Origin: an uncultured Aquimarina sp.
GTDB lineage: Bacteria; Bacteroidota; Bacteroidia; Flavobacteriales; Flavobacteriaceae
Direction: 5' to 3'
DNA: 64,000 nucleotides
NCBI GenBank assembly: GCA_947500505.1
Contig: CANMSL010000002.1
Coordinates: 496,001 to 560,000, forward strand
This document shows positions 45,401 through 52,925 of the stretch, piece after piece. A program made the position numbers and the translations under genes. Position 1 is the stretch's first letter, and every line of letters starts with the position of its first letter. The notes under the pieces were generated by a model. It was not told the DNA's origin. It saw only the letters and a program-made list of their open reading frames with translations, and did no database searches.

Positions 45401-45603
45401 TCTAGAGGTGTTGCAACAGTTTCAGAAAGGGTTTGTGCGTTGGCACCCGGATAAGTAGCGGTAACCTGAACGGTAGGTGGTGCTACATCTGGGAACTGTG
45501 ATACTGGCAAGGATACGTATGCCAATCCGCCCACTATCAATATCAGGATGCTGAGCACTGCTGCGAAGATGGGTCTTTTGATAAAAATGTGACTGAATTT
45601 CAT
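42406..45603 (-). CDS. RND efflux transporter, AcrB/MexB-like
   Basis: A 1065-residue inner-membrane drug/proton antiporter of the HAE1 group. It starts MKFSHIFIKRPIFAAVLSIL, has the proton-relay aspartate pair in GIVVDDAIVVVENMERY (near 405), the FPDVAPPTVQVTATYPGA porter motif, the expected second half repeat and the late GLASKNAILIVEFAKQ motif. Length is normal for the family. With the adaptor gene upstream and the outer-membrane factor downstream it forms a full tripartite pump. Confidence 0.95.
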   Translation of the reverse strand: MKFSHIFIKRPIFAAVLSILILIVGGLAYVSLPVSQFPDVAPPTVQVTATYPGANAQTLSETVATPLEQQINGVEGMIYMTSQSSADGRVILQVAFELGTDLDRAQVQVQNRVAIAEPRLPESVRRLGIITEKIAPDILLVVNMYSPNKTYDQTYIGNYATLQMRDEIARIKGVGAINLFGAAEYAMRIWLDPDRISNLDMTAGEVVAALRAQNVQIASGTLNTLPSGKQTAFEINIQTQGKLITNEEFENIIIKSGEDGRIVQLKDVGRVELGAQNYATKGYLGKDPAIAMPIFQQPGGNALETAAAIKEKVAELAKDFPEDLEYKIAYNPTEFVQKSVDGVYHTIFEAVLLVIFVILLFLQSWRAAIIPILAIPVSLIGTFAVMQGLGFSLNNLTLFGLVLAIGIVVDDAIVVVENMERYLAQGLSPKDAARKTMDEVGGALVAIGLVLIAVFVPTAFLDGISGQFYKQFGLTIAVATAISVFVSLTLSPAMAALLMRHEEHDPNKKTPLLLRPFKFIGDGFNRFMENLSNRYGNSVRKLVRSGVLVLVVYGGLIAFTGFEFNRVATGFVPAMDQQYFITAIQLPPGSSLTRTDKVVQEALDTLLEVDGVETAVSFTGFDGASFTNSSNAAAIFVTLEDFDVRTEKGITYEGLLGTLRGKMAQVDDAFVVVIPPPSVRGIGNAGGFRMMVQDKANLGSDELLNATYQLAAAANEDPALSSVFTFFNNQTPQLYLDIDRVKAEQLGINVADVFQSLEVYLGSAFVNEFNYLGRTYQVTAQADAPNRLTPDDISRIKVRNNQGEMVPLGTISKQSDIAGPSRIPRYNLYPAASLVGDVTPGYSTGEALDRMEELAAEILPQGISFEWTEMAYQQKQTGNTAGIAFLLAVVFVFLLLAAQFESLVLPLAVIFIVPMVLLSAMIGIDLAGLDNNIMVQIGLVVLVGLASKNAILIVEFAKQLEDQGKDLRTAVIEASKLRLRPILMTAMAFILGVVPLAIATGAGAELRVSLGIAVFSGMLGVTIFGIFLTPVFYYLGRKWTTKRTKPENVKNPEVLTGQVQTSSSY

Positions 45604-45641
45604 TATTTCTATTTTTTAATGTTGGAAGCCCCCATCCTCGG

Positions 45642-45664
45642 TCCTTTCCCCAAAAGGGGAAGGA
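45642..45664. repeat. GC-rich hairpin in efflux operon
   Basis: Arms TTCCCC and GGGGAA around loop AAAA (core 45646-45661), extended by CC and GG pairs. It lies in the 203-base gap between the adaptor and RND genes and resembles a dispersed repeat; it may affect read-through or mRNA stability. Confidence 0.5.
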
Positions 45665-45735
45665 AGCACAGAGGTCATTGTTGTTATTTGTTCTCTATAA
45701 ACATTTTAGTTTAAATGTGGAATGAGGTATCTCTG

Positions 45736-45777
45736 TCGCTCTCTTTTGATGTCACTGGGGGAAATGACAGAGAGCGA
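45736..45777. repeat. Second hairpin in efflux operon
   Basis: Perfect 8-base arms TCGCTCTC (45736-45743) and GAGAGCGA (45770-45777), with TGTCA/TGACA pairing again inside. It follows 30 bases after the adaptor stop. No T-run of note, so more likely an mRNA structure than a full terminator. Confidence 0.5.
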
Positions 45778-45806
45778 TATTTTGGGATACTTTATGGTAT
45801 TGGATT

Positions 45807-47027
45807 TTATTCTGCTTCGCTGTAAGCTAAAGCATCTTCATTTTGATATAAAGGTTTTTCGCTTGGACTAACTACAACTCCTGGTCTAATTTTCTGAATG
45901 TTGTTGGTGATGAGTTTATCCTGTGGCGTTAGCCCATTTCTAATAATTCGAAGACCATTGGTATGTAATGGACCGAGCACTACATTTTTTGTAATCACTT
46001 TGTTGTCTTCCCCAAGTACATATACAAATCGTACGGATTGATTGGTTCCGATGATTTCATCCGGAATCATTACTGCTTCGTGTTCTGCACTTCCTAACAA
46101 TCTCGCTTTACCGAACATCCCAGGCTCAATCAAGCCATCTTTATTTTCAAGGGTAGCTCTACCTTCAATCGTTCCCGTACTTCTGTCAATTTCATTATCT
46201 ACAAAATCCATTACTGCTTTGTGGGTATAGTCATCCTCATCTTGAAGTTTTAATAGTACCGGATTAGCCGTTGAACGTGATGACGCTCTTTCTCCATTTC
46301 TAGCTAATCTTGAGTATTTCAAATAATCTGATTCGCTTCCTTGAAAGTAAAAATGTATAGGGCTTGTGGCTACTATCGTTGTCAATAAAGTTGAGTTTGA
46401 AGAACCACCATCGATTAGGTTACCTTGGTTGACCATATCGCGACTCACACGTCCTGAAATTGGCGCTTTAACTCTTGTAAACTCAAGATTTAATCTGGCA
46501 TTATCTACAGAGGCCTGAGCTAATTGTATAGAAGCCTTTGCACCTGCCAATGCTTGTTTACGGCTATCATATTCTTCAGTAGATACCGCACCCGATTCTC
46601 TTAAAGACTCAACACGGTTAAAATTATCCTGAGCTGTCGTTAATCTTGCTTGTGCCTGCCCATAACTTGCTCTTGCTTGGTTTAGGGCAATTTTAAAAGG
46701 TCTTTGGTCAATGGTAAAAAGAATATCTCCTTTAGTAACCGACTGACCGTCTTTAAAACTTACATTATCAATATAACCACTTACACGTGCTCTTACTTCC
46801 ACACGGTTACTTGCTTCAAAACGACCTGTGTACTCATCCCATTCCATTATTTTTTCGAATACTGGGTTTGACACCTCTACTTGCATTGCCTGTACTACAG
46901 GCTGTATAGTTTCGTTGTTTTCATCTTTAGTAGTCATTTCAACGATTACCGTTGCTACTAAAATTAGCCCAACAAATAATCCAATTTGTTTCGCTATTTT
47001 CTTTGTTTTTAGATGTATCGTTTTCAT
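45807..47027 (-). CDS. RND efflux adaptor (membrane fusion protein), AcrA-like
   Basis: A 406-residue periplasmic adaptor anchored by an N-terminal helix (about 14-30). Typical motifs are EASNRVEVRARVSGYIDNV (barrel-sandwich), GDILFTIDQRPFKIAL, a helical hairpin (about 115-170) and LEFTRVKAPISGRV. It joins the RND pump to the outer-membrane factor. It is the first gene of the pump operon and carries a TGACC-type operator. Confidence 0.92.
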   Translation of the reverse strand: MKTIHLKTKKIAKQIGLFVGLILVATVIVEMTTKDENNETIQPVVQAMQVEVSNPVFEKIMEWDEYTGRFEASNRVEVRARVSGYIDNVSFKDGQSVTKGDILFTIDQRPFKIALNQARASYGQAQARLTTAQDNFNRVESLRESGAVSTEEYDSRKQALAGAKASIQLAQASVDNARLNLEFTRVKAPISGRVSRDMVNQGNLIDGGSSNSTLLTTIVATSPIHFYFQGSESDYLKYSRLARNGERASSRSTANPVLLKLQDEDDYTHKAVMDFVDNEIDRSTGTIEGRATLENKDGLIEPGMFGKARLLGSAEHEAVMIPDEIIGTNQSVRFVYVLGEDNKVITKNVVLGPLHTNGLRIIRNGLTPQDKLITNNIQKIRPGVVVSPSEKPLYQNEDALAYSEAE

Positions 47028-47065
47028 TTTATTGTTGTTTTTCTTGTTATTAATATTGTATGGTA

Positions 47066-47133
47066 CAAATGTATTTCAGTAATTACCCTTCTGGCTAACC
47101 AATATCAAAGTAGAAATGACCAAAAACTACTAT
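47066..47133 (-). promoter_or_regulatory. AraC-type operator (TGACC type) and -7 box
   Basis: Minus-strand box TACATTTG at 47066-47073, 39 bases before the adaptor start. Half-sites TAACCAATATCAAAG at 47096 and TGACCAAAAACTACTAT at 47117, 30 bases from the box and 21 apart. Main promoter of the pump operon. Confidence 0.7.
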
Positions 47134-47156
47134 TTGGGTTGTTTTTATACTTTCTG

Positions 47157-47630
47157 TTAGAGAAAAATGATATCCGATTGCTCTAAACGGTCTATATATC
47201 CTTGGAAAGTTGTTACTCTAAAACGCTCATAGGTTTTCATTCTTTCTGAAACACTAAGCGAATTCAGCAACTGAAAATTCACCTTTTTGAGATATTTGTT
47301 GAAGGCTTTAAAACCATCATCCTTACGAGAAGCCTTTTTTAAAATTTTGAGTACTTGAGTTTCGCTAAACGTTGTCCCTTTACTGAAGTATGAGGTTCTA
47401 CTTTTACGAGATTTTCTCAAATTTTTACGGTAGTTAAACTCACTATCATCAATTAAAACAAGTAATTGCATTGCACTTTCAGAATGTTCTAGTTTTACTT
47501 CTGAAGTTGAATTCTTCCAGTTAGTAGTTTCTGCAAAAGCAATTAAATCTTGAGATTGCAAGGTCTGAACACTTAGCAATATGGTAATTATGAGTGTGAT
47601 TATTGAGAAATAGTTTTTTGAAGTTTTCAT
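47157..47630 (-). CDS. Secreted protein of unknown function
   Basis: A 157-residue protein; start set at ATG 47628-47630 because it follows the -7 box at 47651 by a normal distance and begins a signal peptide (MKTSKNYFSIITLIITILLS...LQSQ), whereas the longer frame would start upstream of the promoter. The mature part has a basic helix (NYRKNLRKSRKSR), then helices with ETQVLKILKKASRKDDGFKAF. I do not recognise the family. Position between the pump and the SDR, and its own TGACC operator, tie it to the efflux regulon. Confidence 0.65.
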   Translation of the reverse strand: MKTSKNYFSIITLIITILLSVQTLQSQDLIAFAETTNWKNSTSEVKLEHSESAMQLLVLIDDSEFNYRKNLRKSRKSRTSYFSKGTTFSETQVLKILKKASRKDDGFKAFNKYLKKVNFQLLNSLSVSERMKTYERFRVTTFQGYIDRLEQSDIIFL

Positions 47631-47650
47631 AACGTTATTGTTTGATGCTA

Positions 47651-47718
47651 CAAAGTTATGAGTGAAGTCTGTCTGCGTTGCGACCAGAATAATAGCAATA
47701 GTGACCAATTTCTAATAT
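47651..47718 (-). promoter_or_regulatory. AraC-type operator (TGACC type) and -7 box
   Basis: Minus-strand box TAACTTTG at 47651-47658, 21 bases before the start at 47630. Half-sites CGACCAGAATAATAGC at 47681 and TGACCAATTTCTAATATC at 47702, 30 bases from the box and 21 apart. Confidence 0.7.
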
Positions 47719-47778
47719 CGAGCTTGTTTTATTGAAGTTTTGGCGATTTATGAGTAGAAAACCGAGTCTTTAGTATAA

Positions 47779-48450
47779 TCAGACTAAAACTGTCTTAGAC
47801 TCCAACAGCTGTAAGAATTCTTCTTTCACTTTAGAACACAGTTTCACATCGTTATGCGTACAGTTCTTCATTCGGATTGGGTCGAAGCTCGAAATATGAA
47901 CAGCAGAATTTTGAAATTCCCGTGCCTGTAGAACGGTATACATATTTAATGCTGCTTTTGCAGTGGCATATGCTGTCATTTGATAATTGGCATAAACGAA
48001 ATCATCACATTGCATCTTTTCAATATCACCCATAGGACTGGTGATATTGATGATATTACTTTCTTGACTTTTTTTAAGAAAGGGAAGTAACGTTTGGACA
48101 AGGCTTATAACAGAAAAGAAGTTTTCGTCGTAAAGTTGTTTTATTTCGCTAATATTAAATTGTTCTATTTTCTGGCCAAATCCTGTGCCAATTTCTGCAT
48201 TGTTTACTAGTACATCTAGATGTCCAAAATAAGTTTTAAGGCTTGCATATAATCCCACTATCGATTCTTTCTTAGTTAGGTCTACCTCAAGGATATCTAT
48301 ATCTTCAATGTTTGATTTATATAGTTGTTTTAAGGCCTCACCCTTTGCAGCGATTACGGTTTTATAACCAGCATCACGAAGCATAGTTGCGAATTTGATT
48401 GCTAATCCATTCCCAGCTTCTGTTACTAATGCTATTTTTCTATCATTCAT
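47779..48450 (-). CDS. SDR-family protein with altered cofactor motif
   Basis: A 223-residue Rossmann protein. The catalytic Ser138 (NITSPMG), Tyr161 and Lys165 (AYATAK) are present. The glycine motif reads TEAGNGLA (10-17) instead of TGxxxGIG, and NNAG has become NNAE (83-86). These changes could weaken or change cofactor binding. It is the first gene below the AraC gene at 48544 and has a TGACC-type operator. Confidence 0.8.
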   Translation of the reverse strand: MNDRKIALVTEAGNGLAIKFATMLRDAGYKTVIAAKGEALKQLYKSNIEDIDILEVDLTKKESIVGLYASLKTYFGHLDVLVNNAEIGTGFGQKIEQFNISEIKQLYDENFFSVISLVQTLLPFLKKSQESNIINITSPMGDIEKMQCDDFVYANYQMTAYATAKAALNMYTVLQAREFQNSAVHISSFDPIRMKNCTHNDVKLCSKVKEEFLQLLESKTVLV

Positions 48451-48475
48451 AATACAAGTCTTTAAAATTATACTA

Positions 48476-48540
48476 CAAAGGTATTTCTAATGACCAAGAA
48501 AAAATAACCAGTTTTTAATACGTAATGACCGAAATGCAGG
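48476..48540 (-). promoter_or_regulatory. AraC-type operator (TGACC type), three half-sites
   Basis: Minus-strand box TACCTTTG at 48476-48483, 26 bases before the SDR start. Half-sites TAACCAGTTTTTAATAC at 48505 and TGACCGAAATGCAGG at 48526 are 21 apart and 29 from the box. An extra TGACCAAGAAAAA lies at 48491. The cluster ends next to the AraC gene (stop at 48544). Confidence 0.65.
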
Positions 48541-48543
48541 ATA

Positions 48544-49434
48544 TTATAGTGCTTGTCTAAACTTATTTGGGGTCGTACCACTAAATTTTTTGAAGAAACG
48601 TGTAAAATGAGTGGGTTCTTGAAAGTTCAATTGATATCCTATTTGAGCAATATCCAAATCTGTAAATGTGAGCATCGTTTTGCTTTCCAGAAAAAGTCGC
48701 TCTTGGATGATACTCTTTGCTGTTTTTCCAGTAATCTGTTTTACGGTAGTTGTAAGATAGTTAGGTGTGACATTAAGTTGTTCTGCATAATCACTAACGT
48801 TTTTAGAATCGGCGTAAATTCTATCAACTAATTGTTGGAATCGTTGTGTCAGAACCTGACCACTTGACAAATGGCTTTCTGTAGTCTTAAAGCGCTCAAA
48901 AACTGCCTTACAATTGTAGAGTAAAGACACCAACATACCTTCTAGCATCCGCTCTTGATATGGATGTGGATTTTCAAAAACGGAAAGCATTCGTGCCATA
49001 TCAAATTCAAGGGATTTCTGTTCTTCTTCCGACATTAAGAATACGCTGTTTTCCGTGAGTTTTAAAAAAGGAAATTCTTCGATAAGATTAGCAATGGTAT
49101 TTGAAATAAACTCTTTTCTAAATTGTATGTGATAACCCGCAGTTTCTGAACTTCGCACCCAAGAAAAGACCTGCCCGGGTACTACGAACCAAAGCGGTAA
49201 GTGTTCAAGCTTTACCGCATTTGTATTTAAATTTATTTCACTACCAGCCGTATTACTCAGAATGCCTATTTGGTAAAATCCTTGTCTATAAGGTGGCATA
49301 CATCTTCTGCAGCTTGGCTCTAAAGATTCTAAGGTAAAGATATCAAAGCCAGGGATATGACTACGATGGTCAAAGCCCGTAGCTTCGTGAATATCGTTGC
49401 TAGTTTCAAATACGGGTATTTCTTTTTTAGTCAT
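48544..49434 (-). CDS. AraC-family regulator, likely master of the TGACC regulon
   Basis: A 296-residue regulator. The N-terminal ligand domain contains CRRCMPPYRQGFYQIGILS with two close cysteines (about 38-41), then LPLWFVVPGQVFSWV. The C-terminal AraC domain shows VSDYAEQLNVTPNYLTTTVK and IAQIGYQLNFQEPTHFTRFF, ending TTPNKFRQAL. It is the only regulator gene inside the cluster of TGACC-type promoters (47066-51342), so it is the best candidate to bind them. The cysteines could sense thiol-reactive or oxidising compounds; that is only a suggestion. Confidence 0.88.
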   Translation of the reverse strand: MTKKEIPVFETSNDIHEATGFDHRSHIPGFDIFTLESLEPSCRRCMPPYRQGFYQIGILSNTAGSEINLNTNAVKLEHLPLWFVVPGQVFSWVRSSETAGYHIQFRKEFISNTIANLIEEFPFLKLTENSVFLMSEEEQKSLEFDMARMLSVFENPHPYQERMLEGMLVSLLYNCKAVFERFKTTESHLSSGQVLTQRFQQLVDRIYADSKNVSDYAEQLNVTPNYLTTTVKQITGKTAKSIIQERLFLESKTMLTFTDLDIAQIGYQLNFQEPTHFTRFFKKFSGTTPNKFRQAL

Positions 49435-49438
49435 TATA

Positions 49439-49482
49439 CAAAGTTAAAAAAAGACATCATATAAATGACCAAAATGTAAGTA
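49439..49482 (-). promoter_or_regulatory. Promoter box and single TGACC half-site
   Basis: Box TAACTTTG at 49439-49446 ends only 5 bases before the ATG of the AraC gene, which would give a leaderless or nearly leaderless mRNA. One half-site TGACCAAAATGTAAG lies at 49466; no partner is seen 21 bases away. It may mediate autoregulation. Confidence 0.45.
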
Positions 49483-49501
49483 TTGTTTATTTACTAAGAT
49501 A

Positions 49502-50080
49502 CTAATAGCCGTGTTCAAGATTGGCCAATCTTACATCGATGTAAGCTTTTGCAACATAATATCCTGTCTCATTTCTTTTGACCACTACTTGATTCTGACC
49601 TACCAAAGATAAAGTCTCATCAAAGAAAATAAAATGCTTAAAATTAAGTATCAAGGCATCACTTTCAAACGCTACTACTTCAAAATTAGAAGCAATGTTA
49701 GTTCTCTTCTTTTTTAACGGATCTACGAAGCCTGAATAAAAATCCAAGGGCTCTTCTTCAAGGCCGGTGTAATTGGATTCTTGACCAAAAAAGTTAAACG
49801 TAAGTTTGACATCTTTCGCAAACACACCACTTTCGTTCATCACCTTTAACTGCTCTTTCCCAGTTTTTGCATCAATAATTATATTGTTCCAGGTATTTAA
49901 AAGGTTCTGTGCATTTACATACCATAACATTTGTTCTGGCGTGTTTATAGCCGTAATTGTTTTGTGTGTTATCGGTTGGTGAAAATCATTGTTTTTTGAT
50001 GATTGCGCATTTGCATCAACACTCATCATCGATAAGCTGGTTAGGGTCAAGCCCATTAAAAGAGTCTTCAAAGTTTTCAT
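49502..50080 (-). CDS. Secreted SnoaL/NTF2-like protein
   Basis: A 192-residue protein with a signal peptide ending DANAQ. The mature part is an NTF2-like fold: helix NTPEQMLWYVNAQNLLNTW, then strands around FEVVAFESDALILNFKHFIFF and QNQVVVKRNETGYYVAKAYIDV. Possibly a ligand-binding or isomerase-like protein. It has its own TGACC-type promoter at 50116. Confidence 0.6.
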   Translation of the reverse strand: MKTLKTLLMGLTLTSLSMMSVDANAQSSKNNDFHQPITHKTITAINTPEQMLWYVNAQNLLNTWNNIIIDAKTGKEQLKVMNESGVFAKDVKLTFNFFGQESNYTGLEEEPLDFYSGFVDPLKKKRTNIASNFEVVAFESDALILNFKHFIFFDETLSLVGQNQVVVKRNETGYYVAKAYIDVRLANLEHGY

Positions 50081-50115
50081 AATTCTTGATTTTAACTTTT
50101 ATTATTTTATAGAGC

Positions 50116-50183
50116 CAAATGTACTTTCAAATTTGTGTTTAACCCTTACCACAATCTCTGTAAAAATGACCAAAATCTAATAT
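50116..50183 (-). promoter_or_regulatory. AraC-type operator (TGACC type) and -7 box
   Basis: Minus-strand box TACATTTG at 50116-50123, 36 bases before the start at 50080. Half-sites TTACCACAATCTCTG at 50146 and TGACCAAAATCTAATATG at 50167, 30 bases from the box and 21 apart. Confidence 0.7.
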
Positions 50184-50264
50184 GAAGGATAAGCTACCTA
50201 AAACTAAACAAAAAAACAACTGTACCAAGAAATACAGTTGCCTTTTACAAGTGGAAATTACTAT

Positions 50265-50780
50265 TTAAAAGGTAAAAATCTTTGACGGCTCATCGCCCGT
50301 TGCCCATCTGGGATTCAACTGAATGGAGGTGATTTTCCATGTGCCGTTTTTCTTGATATAGGTTTCTGAATAATACCCATTCATATCGTAATAAAACTCA
50401 CCCGCGGCATTCGATACTTTATGTTTTGCCAAAACATAAATCTCACTTTGAGCTGTATTGCCAGATATGGTTATTTTAAAATTGCTCATTGTGTGCTGTG
50501 TTTGCAATCCTTCGGTCGAAAATGTTTTTTGCATAAATTGTATAAAGTCCGTAATCGACATTTTCGTTACTGGCACTCCCCATTTGGAAAAATCAACTGT
50601 AAATTTTTCTTCAAAAACATCTTCTAAAAGAGACCACTCTTGTTTGTCTAAAGCTTGAGCATATAGAGATTGTAGCTCTATAATCTCTTGTTTATCTATG
50701 AGCGTCTGTATTTGCTCGTTTCGTTGTGCGTTCATTGCAATTGTTAATATTACTACGATTGTTGTGATTGTTGTTTTCAT
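50265..50780 (-). CDS. Secreted SnoaL-like protein
   Basis: A 171-residue protein with a short signal peptide ending AMNAQ. A SnoaL_4-type NTF2 domain follows: LIDKQEIIELQSLYAQALDK, WSLLEDVFEEKFTVDFSKWG, TQHTMSNFKITISGNTAQSE and GYYSETYIKKNGTWKITSIQ. It resembles the N-terminal half of the SnoaL-VOC fusion at 37894. Own TGACC-type promoter. Confidence 0.75.
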   Translation of the reverse strand: MKTTITTIVVILTIAMNAQRNEQIQTLIDKQEIIELQSLYAQALDKQEWSLLEDVFEEKFTVDFSKWGVPVTKMSITDFIQFMQKTFSTEGLQTQHTMSNFKITISGNTAQSEIYVLAKHKVSNAAGEFYYDMNGYYSETYIKKNGTWKITSIQLNPRWATGDEPSKIFTF

Positions 50781-50815
50781 TTTTATAAGTATTTATTGAT
50801 TTCATTTTGATGCTA

Positions 50816-50885
50816 CAAGGTTAATGTGACGTTTCATTTTTAGGCTAACCAGAATCTTTGGATAAATGATCAAAACATACTAATG
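50816..50885 (-). promoter_or_regulatory. AraC-type operator (TGACC type) and -7 box
   Basis: Minus-strand box TAACCTTG (one mismatch to TAnnTTTG) at 50816-50823, 36 bases before the start at 50780. Half-sites TAACCAGAATCTTTGG at 50846 and TGATCAAAACATACTAATG at 50867, 30 bases from the box and 21 apart. Confidence 0.65.
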
Positions 50886-50993
50886 ATATTATTTCTTAAT
50901 ACTGTTAGTTTGAAAAACTAATTAGTCATCCTTAAAGGGGGTAGTTTTCTTAGGCTTAGTTATGTTTCCCATCTAAGTATTTATAACATATTT

Positions 50994-51251
50994 TTAATAA
51001 ATCATTACCAGCTCGTAGGCTGCTAGTAAGAGTGCTGTAGAAAATAGCATATATCCGGCTAGAATGAAGTAAGCTCGTATCCATTCATTTTTTATAAATG
51101 ACTGATATTTAGCTTTTATTCTTACAACAACAAGCTTTAACAAGTTGACAATATGATTTGATATCTTTCTGGTCTCTTTTAAAAAGACCATCTCTTCTAT
51201 AATGCTATATAAAAGTGAATCTTTGCCTATTTGATGGTATTTATTGTTCAT
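50994..51251 (-). CDS. Small single-helix membrane protein
   Basis: An 85-residue protein with an amphipathic, basic N-terminal half (about 30-55) and one C-terminal membrane helix (AYFILAGYMLFSTALLLAAYEL, split here at residue 20 of the helix). I do not recognise it. It has a TGACC-type promoter, which supports that it is a real gene and the outermost member of the regulon. Confidence 0.55.
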   Translation of the reverse strand: MNNKYHQIGKDSLLYSIIEEMVFLKETRKISNHIVNLLKLVVVRIKAKYQSFIKNEWIRAYFILAGYMLFSTALLLAAYELVMIY

Positions 51252-51285
51252 TATTTCTTGGTTTTTAATTCATTACAAATTTAAA

Positions 51286-51342
51286 ACCGTAGATAGGAAA
51301 TAGACTGACCTAAATTCAAGCGATAATGACCAAAATTTAACA
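51286..51342 (-). promoter_or_regulatory. AraC-type operator (TGACC type), shifted by 10 bases
   Basis: Minus-strand box TAAATTTG at 51286-51293, 35 bases before the start at 51251. Half-sites TGACCTAAATTCAAG at 51306 and TGACCAAAATTTAAC at 51327 are 21 apart but only 20 bases from the box, i.e. one helical turn closer than in the other promoters. Confidence 0.6.
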
Positions 51343-51423
51343 TTCAAATACTTCAACCCTTTTCAATAAAGTATCTTCCTACAGATTGGAATATAGAAAT
51401 GCACACTTAACAACACACTAATT

Positions 51424-51925
51424 ATGGTTAGTTCAAAAGTTCTTACTCAGTCATTTTAACTAGCAGCACTGAAAAATATGGTCAGCAAACTCTCAATGAG
51501 CCGTCTGAATACGGAAATATGATCTATCATCAATTAGATGTCACCAATAATAGAAGTATAAAACAATGCTTAGATTTCACGAATGCGAAGTTCGAAAAAC
51601 TCGATAGCCTTCTAAATTATGTAGGCATCGATTACTATATCCACCAAAATATTAAAAATACCGACCTTGATGAAATTCTGAATATGCCTAAAACCAATAC
51701 TTCACCACCATTACAAAGGATTCAGACTTTCTTTAATTTATTAGAAATAAAGACTGAATGGGAATTGCTAATATATCGAGTGACTTAGGAGCGTGGAAAA
51801 GTCAAAACGAAACGACATCAGCCTATACTAGGTTCGTATGGATATAGGAAGAATGCGGATTACAGCTCAAAGAAAGGATTATGTGGGCAGCTTTGCTCAA
51901 AGATATTACAAAAACAGGTGAAATT
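51424..51925 (+). pseudogene. Decayed short-chain dehydrogenase
   Basis: Fragments of an SDR are readable in the plus direction: YHQLDVTNNRSIKQCLDFTN and KFEKLDSLLNYVGIDY (51519-51650, where NNAG has decayed to NYVG), then GIANISSDLGAW and later WAALLKDITKTGEIL in shifted frames, with stops at 51786-51788 and beyond and a large internal deletion. The intact family is the carbonyl-reductase-like SDR group. It is inactive. Confidence 0.65.
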
Positions 51926-52011
51926 TTAAGGTTATGGAAGAGATTGCTTAGTAATATTTTTTAAATTATCCTCTATTAGTTTAATAGATAATTTACTACT
52001 TTGGAAATCAA

Positions 52012-52827
52012 ATGATTTTTAACAAATACCAAATTCCTCTTCGGTTAGAGAAATATGTAGCCGACTTACTTTATCATAAGAACTATTTTCCTGAACATAA
52101 AAAGGATAAGTACCTTCCTGACGGTACTATCAACATTATATTCGAGCTTACCAATAATCCAAAATTCATCTATGATAATACAACTGGAGAGATTTCACAG
52201 GAATGCAATGATGTCTGGTTTTCCGGTGTCTTGAAAGATTATATTACTATTAGTAGTCATCATGAAGAAATGATGGTGCTGGTCTTTAAACCAGGTGCAG
52301 GATTCCCATTGATTCATAAGGACATTTCGAAATTTACTAATCAAGTTGTACCTGCAGAAGAAATTTTTGGGAAACCTATTCTCAATCTGCTACAAGAACT
52401 AAAACAGCCTATCGCACCAGAAGAAAAATTTAAAGCAATTGAAAAGTGGCTAGACAAGCAACTCATAGAAGATGATTTCTACCTTGAGGTCATTCGGTAT
52501 GCAATTGAGGCCATTGAAAATTCGCCAACACAGATTAATTTGAGTGAACTCTCAGAAAAATTGGGTTATTCTCAAAAACAGTTTATTCAATTGTTCAAAA
52601 AATACGTGGGACTAACGCCCAAACAGTTTCACAGGATCGTTCGTTTTAATGAGATTTTGGCTGCTGTCGAAAACAAGGAGGCCATTTCCTGGACCATCGT
52701 TGCTACGGATTGTGGATATTTTGACCAGGCACATTTCATTAAAGACTTTCAGTCCTTTTCAGGTATCAATCCCAAAAAATACCTTAGCGACATTAAAGAT
52801 TATCCCAATTTTCTTCCTGTTAAATAG
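52012..52827 (+). CDS. AraC-family regulator, DUF6597 type
   Basis: A 271-residue regulator of a different subgroup from the others in the window. The N-terminal half (YLPDGTINIIFELTNNPKF...VWFSGVLKDYITI...VFKPGAGFPLI) is a DUF6597-type domain; the C-terminal HTH reads LSELSEKLGYSQKQFIQLFK and IVATDCGYFDQAHFIKDF, followed by the typical SGINPKKYL. It starts a plus-strand group and may control the genes that follow. Confidence 0.88.
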   Translation: MIFNKYQIPLRLEKYVADLLYHKNYFPEHKKDKYLPDGTINIIFELTNNPKFIYDNTTGEISQECNDVWFSGVLKDYITISSHHEEMMVLVFKPGAGFPLIHKDISKFTNQVVPAEEIFGKPILNLLQELKQPIAPEEKFKAIEKWLDKQLIEDDFYLEVIRYAIEAIENSPTQINLSELSEKLGYSQKQFIQLFKKYVGLTPKQFHRIVRFNEILAAVENKEAISWTIVATDCGYFDQAHFIKDFQSFSGINPKKYLSDIKDYPNFLPVK

Positions 52828-52925
52828 CAAAATAATAAATCCCTATATTGGGTAAATTTTTTACAATTTTAAAATCAACACTTCTTATTTCTTTGTGGTG
52901 TATTAATCATTAAATAAATCTTTTT

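Noticed and set aside
51519..51788. An 89-codon plus-strand frame as a real gene
   Set aside because: It is the middle of a decayed SDR; both ends continue as SDR-like sequence in broken frames.
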